From CAYOYK01 sp964408185 (GTDB taxonomy: Bacteria > Bacillota > Clostridia > Christensenellales > Aristaeellaceae): 64,000 bases of DNA. Of this stretch, positions 62,831 to 64,000 are shown piece by piece. The notes beneath the pieces were generated by a model. It did not search any database. It saw nothing but the letters and a program-made list of their open reading frames with translations, and was not told where the DNA came from. The stretch is from positions 1-64,000 of the forward strand of contig CAYOYK010000003.1 of the NCBI GenBank assembly GCA_964408185.1. Direction: 5' to 3'. Every line of letters starts with the position of its first letter. Position 1 is the stretch's first letter. The position numbers and the translations under genes were made by a program.

Positions 62831-64000
62831 TTACGGGTCGTAATCCCAATTGGTAATCTCGGTCAGCCCTGCCAAGGGGGAGTAATCCGCAATGGGGTTG
62901 TCGTCCAAAAAGAGCGTTTGCAGGCGCGTCAGCCCGGAGAGCGCGTCCAGCGAGGTCACGCTGTTGTTGCACAGGCTGAGGCTCATAAGCCGCGTCAGCC
63001 CGGCCAGCGGCGAAAGATCGCTGATTTGATTGCGGGGCAGCCACAGCGTCGTCAGGCCGGTCAGGGATTGCAGCGGCGACAGATCGTCGATCTGGTTGCC
63101 GCCCAGATCCAGCGCGGTAAGCCCGGTCATGCCTGCCAGCGGAGAAAGATCGGTAATTTGATTGACGGAGAGCCACAGCGTGCGCAGCCGCGTCAGCCCG
63201 GAAAGCGGCGTGAGATCGCTGATTTGGTTGTCGCACAGGGACAGGGAGTCCAGCCCGATGAAGCTGCTCAGGAAGGAGATGTCGTCCAGCTCCATCCCGT
63301 TCAGGGAGAGGGCGGTGAGGCCCGCGACGTCCTTTGGGTAAACCGTGCCGCTGGGAATGCCCGCCGCGTCACGCACGGCGCTTTCCACGGCAGAGCTTGG
63401 AAACGCGATGGCCTCGTTGGAGAGGATGACGTTGGCGGTCGGCTGCGCCGTGGAGCCGAAGGGCTGGGCGACGATCAAAACCAGCGCGGTCACAACCACC
63501 AGCGCGGCCAGCAGCGCGAGCAGCCAAGCCTTGCGCCGTTTGCCGCCGCTCTGCGCCCCGTCCGGTTCGTCCCCGGCGGCATAGGACGGCTGCGAGCGGG
63601 GGCCGTCGGACGCGTAGCGGGCGCTGGGCGCGCAGGACGTCGCCGCGCCGTTAGTCCACGCGACCGTCTCGTCGGACGAGGGGCTCGCGGCGCGCCGCCC
63701 GCTTGGCATGCCGTCCCACACACCGAGCGTCTGGTTTGACTCGGCGTTTATGGCCGCGCCGACGTTTGCGGCGGAGCTGACAAGATCCGGGCCCCATACG
63801 CCCTGCGTTTGCGCAAGCGGCTCCGGCGTGCGGGCCGCGCCCACGCCGCGCGGCTCCTCTTTCACGGACGGCCCGTCCGCGCGGCCCTGCGCCGGGGTAA
63901 GCGGCTGCATCAGGTCCGCGGCGCGCCCGGCCTTTTGCAATGCGTCGCGCATTTCCAGCGGTGTGCGATAGCGGCTTTCCGGCGCGAACGAGCAGGCCTT
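62831..64000 (-). CDS. Transmembrane Ser/Thr kinase with extracellular leucine-rich repeats (C-terminal part)
   Basis: The frame is open to the window end, so the N-terminus is missing. The first visible residues, KACSFAPESRYRTPLEMRDAL, match the last helix of Hanks-type kinases (ExRxxxxxExxxxL). A juxtamembrane linker of about 120 residues rich in Ser, Ala and Pro follows, then a basic stop and membrane helix (RRKAWLLALLAALVVVTALVLIV). The external domain of about 200 residues has at least six 22-residue leucine-rich repeats of the L-x-x-N-Q-I-x-D-L-x-P-L-x-x-L-T-x-L type, as in internalins. The protein would sense something outside and phosphorylate Thr residues inside. The kinase assignment rests on only 20 or so residues. 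Confidence 0.78.
   Translation of the reverse strand, partial: KACSFAPESRYRTPLEMRDALQKAGRAADLMQPLTPAQGRADGPSVKEEPRGVGAARTPEPLAQTQGVWGPDLVSSAANVGAAINAESNQTLGVWDGMPSGRRAASPSSDETVAWTNGAATSCAPSARYASDGPRSQPSYAAGDEPDGAQSGGKRRKAWLLALLAALVVVTALVLIVAQPFGSTAQPTANVILSNEAIAFPSSAVESAVRDAAGIPSGTVYPKDVAGLTALSLNGMELDDISFLSSFIGLDSLSLCDNQISDLTPLSGLTRLRTLWLSVNQITDLSPLAGMTGLTALDLGGNQIDDLSPLQSLTGLTTLWLPRNQISDLSPLAGLTRLMSLSLCNNSVTSLDALSGLTRLQTLFLDDNPIADYSPLAGLTEITNWDYDP

Overview
The window is a gene-dense, GC-rich (roughly 60%) chromosomal segment of a Gram-positive anaerobe in the Clostridia. The evidence is the comM-dprA-topA-trmFO-hslVU order, near-consensus sigma-A promoters, strong AGGAGG ribosome sites, a YukD/EssC type VII secretion (T7SS) locus, FakA/FakB-type fatty acid kinase and many secreted proteins with Thr/Pro stalks. 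The GC content and enlarged peptide-transporter proteins would suit a Christensenellales-like gut lineage, but that placement is a guess. No tRNA, CRISPR array, prophage or insertion sequence was recognised.

Layout. (1) 1-10.2 kb, plus strand: comM (partial), dprA, topA with a long Lys/Ala-rich N-terminal tail, trmFO, a secreted hydrolase-fold protein lacking its nucleophile, hslV, hslU and a lone trpB. (2) 10.2-20.1 kb, minus strand: a DUF3899-like membrane protein, then an oligopeptide ABC transporter (oppA-B-C-D-F) in which at least four of five subunits are much longer than usual, and a small secreted protein. (3) 20.2-25.2 kb, plus strand: prfC and typA/bipA (overlapping), then a secreted protein of unknown function. 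(4) 25.3-40.3 kb, mixed strands: RNase P RNA, rpiB with a PocR-GGDEF diguanylate cyclase, an autoregulated TipA-like MerR regulator, pyrG, a short FtsH-like protease, a class A penicillin-binding protein with a repeat-bearing cytoplasmic tail, murC, an L,D-transpeptidase, a HAD phosphatase, an alpha/beta hydrolase and a zinc-ribbon membrane protein.

(5) 40.4-50.3 kb, minus strand: from one TTGACA-17-TATACT promoter runs a chain of five overlapping genes. They encode an acyl-AMP ligase fused to a carrier domain, a tandem PlsC-PlsC acyltransferase, a second acyl-AMP ligase, a free acyl carrier protein, and a fusion of an LRAT-type Cys/His domain to a phosphopantetheinyl-transferase fold that has lost nearly all catalytic residues. 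FakB (DegV), FakA and a membrane hydrolase with a Cys nucleophile follow. I read this as an undescribed fatty-acid activation and acyl-transfer system, loosely like a split Aas enzyme, and it is the strongest candidate novelty here.

(6) 50.4-64 kb, minus strand: a type VII secretion locus with EssC (FHA plus three ATPase domains), YukD/EsaB, WXG100 proteins, a possible EspG-like protein, a LytTR regulator and a phospho-signalling module: a Ser/Thr kinase fused to extracellular leucine-rich repeats (cut by the window end), a VWA-TM-FHA protein, a PP2C phosphatase and a stalked membrane protein with a Thr-rich cytoplasmic tail. Recognisable EssA, EssB and EsaA are absent from the window.
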